Assembly (NCBI GenBank): GCA_030593885.1
Contig: JAUVGH010000017.1
Coordinates: 1-41,188, forward strand
Origin: Methanomassiliicoccales archaeon
Lineage (GTDB): Archaea > Thermoplasmatota > Thermoplasmata > RBG-16-68-12 > SOIM01
Direction: 5' to 3'
Length of the DNA stretch: 41,188 nucleotides
Made by a program: the position numbers and the translations under genes. A model generated the notes under the pieces. That model worked only from the letters and a program-made list of their open reading frames with translations. It did no database searches and was not told the origin of the DNA. Below, one piece after another: positions 39,080 through 41,188 of this stretch. Positions within the stretch are counted from its first letter, which is position 1, and the number at the start of each line of letters is the position of its first letter.

Positions 39080-41188
39080 ATGAAAACAAAAGGGGCATTC
39101 TTCTTAGCTTCAATCCTACTAACAAGTGGATTCTGTCTTGCCGTAACGGTTCTCCCACAAAACGCACTCGCCGCCACGCTATATGTGGGCGGAGCGGGGC
39201 CAGGAAATCACACGTTGATACAGGACGCAATAGACGCGGCCTTCACCGGGGACAGCATATACGTCTACAGCGGGACGTACTATGAGCACCTGACGATCCC
39301 CAAGCGCCTGTCCTTGATCGGAGAGGACAAGACAACGACGATCATAGACGGAGGCGGAACCTCGACGGTTGTGAGGATAAGCAGCGACGGAGTGGTCCTC
39401 ACAGGATTCACCGTGAGAAACAGTGGCTCAGGTGGCGGCGATGAAGGAATATACCTGAGCTGGGTTCAGGATTGTCACGTTGAAGGCAACATCGTTAACA
39501 ACACCGGAAGTGGGATCTTCCTTAGGAATTCTCACTACAACACGATTGCGAACAACACGGTTCAGAACAGCGTTGACGGAATTTTCCTCTCATTATCCGA
39601 TCACAACACGGTCACATACAATGATGTTTCCTCCATCGCCTCGCTGGGGATAAATGTAGGGGGCTCAGAGTACAACGTCGTCAGCCACAATCATGCATCG
39701 AGCGATTTGTATGCCCTCGCGGTGGGGGGCTCCAACAACTCGGTCATCAACAACACTGCGGTGAACAGTTACGTAGGACTCGACATTGTCTCCTCTACCG
39801 ACAACATGGTCTTCAACAACACCTTCACCGGGAACGAGTACGGCGTTCAGATCTGGTATGATCACAACAACACGATAGCAAACAACTCGATCTCTCAGAG
39901 CACCAAAGCCGGCATCTATCTATACGAGACAGATAACAACACCATCGAGTTCAATTCGGTTCTGGACAACGAATGGGGCATCTATCTGTACTTCTCCGAC
40001 AACATCACCATAAGGAGCAACAAGGTATCCTTGAACACGGATGACGGCATCTACTTGGATAACTCCAACAGCAGTACGATCACAGAAAACGACATCACCT
40101 CAAACGGAAAAAGCGGCTGCAACGTCTATTCCTCGTTCAACAACAAGGTGTATCACAACAACCTGTTGGACAATGCCGTTTTTGATGCGGTCGATCTCAT
40201 GGGCTTCAATACCTGGGACGATGGATACCCTTCCGGAGGGAACTACTGGGGAGAATATTCCGGTGAAGACGAAAAGAGCGGTCCGAACCAAGACCAGCCG
40301 GGACACGACGGAATAGGTGATACAACATACTATGTCCCGCCACAAGGGACGGATCGATATCCGCTCATGAACCCGTACGGGGTTCCTCCACCATATCCTC
40401 CGTACAAGCCCCGGTTCCCGAACGCGACGGGAGAGGATGGGCAAGTCGTCCTGAACTGGACAGCCCCAATATTCGATGGCGGTGCTCCCATCACCAATTA
40501 CAGAATATACCGAGGAACATCAATGGGCAGTACTCAGTTTCTCGTAGAAGTTGACAAAGTGTTGACCTACACTGATTCGACGGTAACGAATGGGCAGCAA
40601 TATTACTACCAAGTGAGTGCGAAGAACAGCGCGGGCGAAGGTCCGCTCACCGACTGGATCGAAGTCGTACCCAATGCGCCGCCAAATCAGAGGCCGGATG
40701 GGACCGTAACGATCCCATCTCCGGGAGAGACGGTTTCGGGCATATGCACGATAGAGGGGGACGCATCGGATCCAGACGGAACGGTTGAGAGGGTTGAAAT
40801 AAGGATAGGCAACGGAAACTGGCAGACCGCCACAGGCACTGATTCCTGGTCCTTCGACTGGGACACTACTTCCTATTCGAATGGGAATTATTCGATTCAG
40901 ATACGTGTTTGGGATGGGCAAGATTTCACGACGCTGCCATCGATCCCAGTCACTGTGGACAATCCTGACGATCCCATTTTGGCCTGGGGCTGGTCACCAC
41001 TTCCTCTCTTGATAGGACTGATAGCGATTGTCATAATTGCCGCGGCACTTATGCTCAGAAGGAGAAGGAAAACGCGAGAGTATGCCCAACAAGGTCCTCA
41101 ACTGGAAGAACCGGAAGAACTTCCGCCTCCACCGCCGGACATGCTTGAAGAAGAACCGCCTCCGCCTCCACCGGATTTCGAGGAGGAC
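39080..41188 (+). CDS. NosD-like beta-helix surface protein, cut by the window end
   Basis: The frame is open from ATG 39080 (after the purine-rich GGGGGTGATGAGGG) to the last base, 703 codons without a stop. A signal peptide ends near residue 32; LYVGGAGPGNHTLIQDA opens the mature part, PbH1 repeats run to about 370, and WDDGYPSGGNYWGEYSG closes the helix. One fibronectin III domain (about 435-535), one Ig-like domain (about 540-630), a transmembrane helix (about 635-660), RRRRK and a strongly Pro/Glu-rich tail follow. It lacks the NTVNGRP modules and the second Ig repeat of its larger neighbour. Only the very C-terminus is missing. Confidence 0.82.
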   Translation, partial: MKTKGAFFLASILLTSGFCLAVTVLPQNALAATLYVGGAGPGNHTLIQDAIDAAFTGDSIYVYSGTYYEHLTIPKRLSLIGEDKTTTIIDGGGTSTVVRISSDGVVLTGFTVRNSGSGGGDEGIYLSWVQDCHVEGNIVNNTGSGIFLRNSHYNTIANNTVQNSVDGIFLSLSDHNTVTYNDVSSIASLGINVGGSEYNVVSHNHASSDLYALAVGGSNNSVINNTAVNSYVGLDIVSSTDNMVFNNTFTGNEYGVQIWYDHNNTIANNSISQSTKAGIYLYETDNNTIEFNSVLDNEWGIYLYFSDNITIRSNKVSLNTDDGIYLDNSNSSTITENDITSNGKSGCNVYSSFNNKVYHNNLLDNAVFDAVDLMGFNTWDDGYPSGGNYWGEYSGEDEKSGPNQDQPGHDGIGDTTYYVPPQGTDRYPLMNPYGVPPPYPPYKPRFPNATGEDGQVVLNWTAPIFDGGAPITNYRIYRGTSMGSTQFLVEVDKVLTYTDSTVTNGQQYYYQVSAKNSAGEGPLTDWIEVVPNAPPNQRPDGTVTIPSPGETVSGICTIEGDASDPDGTVERVEIRIGNGNWQTATGTDSWSFDWDTTSYSNGNYSIQIRVWDGQDFTTLPSIPVTVDNPDDPILAWGWSPLPLLIGLIAIVIIAAALMLRRRRKTREYAQQGPQLEEPEELPPPPPDMLEEEPPPPPPDFEED

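Noticed and set aside
1-41188. CRISPR arrays, tRNA or rRNA genes, insertion sequences
   Set aside because: No regularly spaced repeats, no cloverleaf sequence, and no transposase or paired terminal repeats were noticed on either strand.

Overview
The window looks like a piece of an anaerobic archaeal chromosome, most probably a Thermoplasmatota lineage from a sediment-type habitat. This rests on TATA-type promoters with several apparently leaderless genes, Shine-Dalgarno sites inside operons, Hdr/MvhD and Kor ferredoxin-linked enzymes, an archaeal-type Ogg2, a VapBC pair, and large NosD-like beta-helix surface proteins with a C-terminal membrane anchor. The lineage is an inference; there is no rRNA or tRNA gene in the window to settle it.

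Layout. (1) 1-4150: an AT-richer accessory segment with a hypothetical protein, an HsdR_N-like nuclease protein, an HNH protein, a 4Fe-4S uracil-DNA-glycosylase-like protein coupled to a PD-(D/E)XK protein, and a short relic of an HdrB/HdrD-type gene. (2) 4150-6927: a secreted NosD-like protein. (3) 7022-10065: a tight five-gene operon encoding a beta-grasp ubiquitin-like protein, an E2/UBC-like protein, a membrane-anchored JAB/JAMM peptidase, an E1-like adenylating enzyme and a winged-helix protein. A second winged-helix gene faces it at 10072-10455. This looks like an archaeal ubiquitin-like modification system with its own membrane-tethered peptidase and is the most interesting object here. 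(4) 10712-12505: a nuclease/winged-helix/MNT nucleotidyltransferase fusion followed by a truncated HEPN relic, a small RHH-like protein and a one-helix membrane protein, like a decayed toxin-antitoxin locus. (5) 12578-23576, minus strand: one co-directional run, korD-korA-korB-korC, a tandem double HdrA, mvhD, an HdrC-HdrB fusion, an HdrA-MvhD fusion and a second HdrC-HdrB fusion. All junctions overlap or abut, so 2-oxoacid oxidation is probably wired through ferredoxin to a flavin-based electron bifurcating or confurcating Hdr complex without hydrogenase or formate dehydrogenase subunits in view. (6) 23805-29815: Ogg2, a DUF5678 protein, a frameshifted retropepsin-like gene, and an FTR1-type iron permease with a palindromic operator, flanked by two paralogous membrane-anchored proteins with EF-hand-like loops. 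(7) 29886-32663, minus: a second complete korDABC cluster. (8) 32760-41188: a zinc-ribbon membrane protein, three more NosD-like surface proteins (the last cut by the window end) and a VapBC module.

The core metabolic theme is ferredoxin: two 2-oxoacid oxidoreductases generate reduced ferredoxin and the Hdr machinery consumes or redistributes it. The accessory theme is defence, toxin-antitoxin and surface proteins. No tRNA, rRNA, CRISPR array or complete insertion sequence was recognised. All assignments come from reading motifs; no database search was possible.
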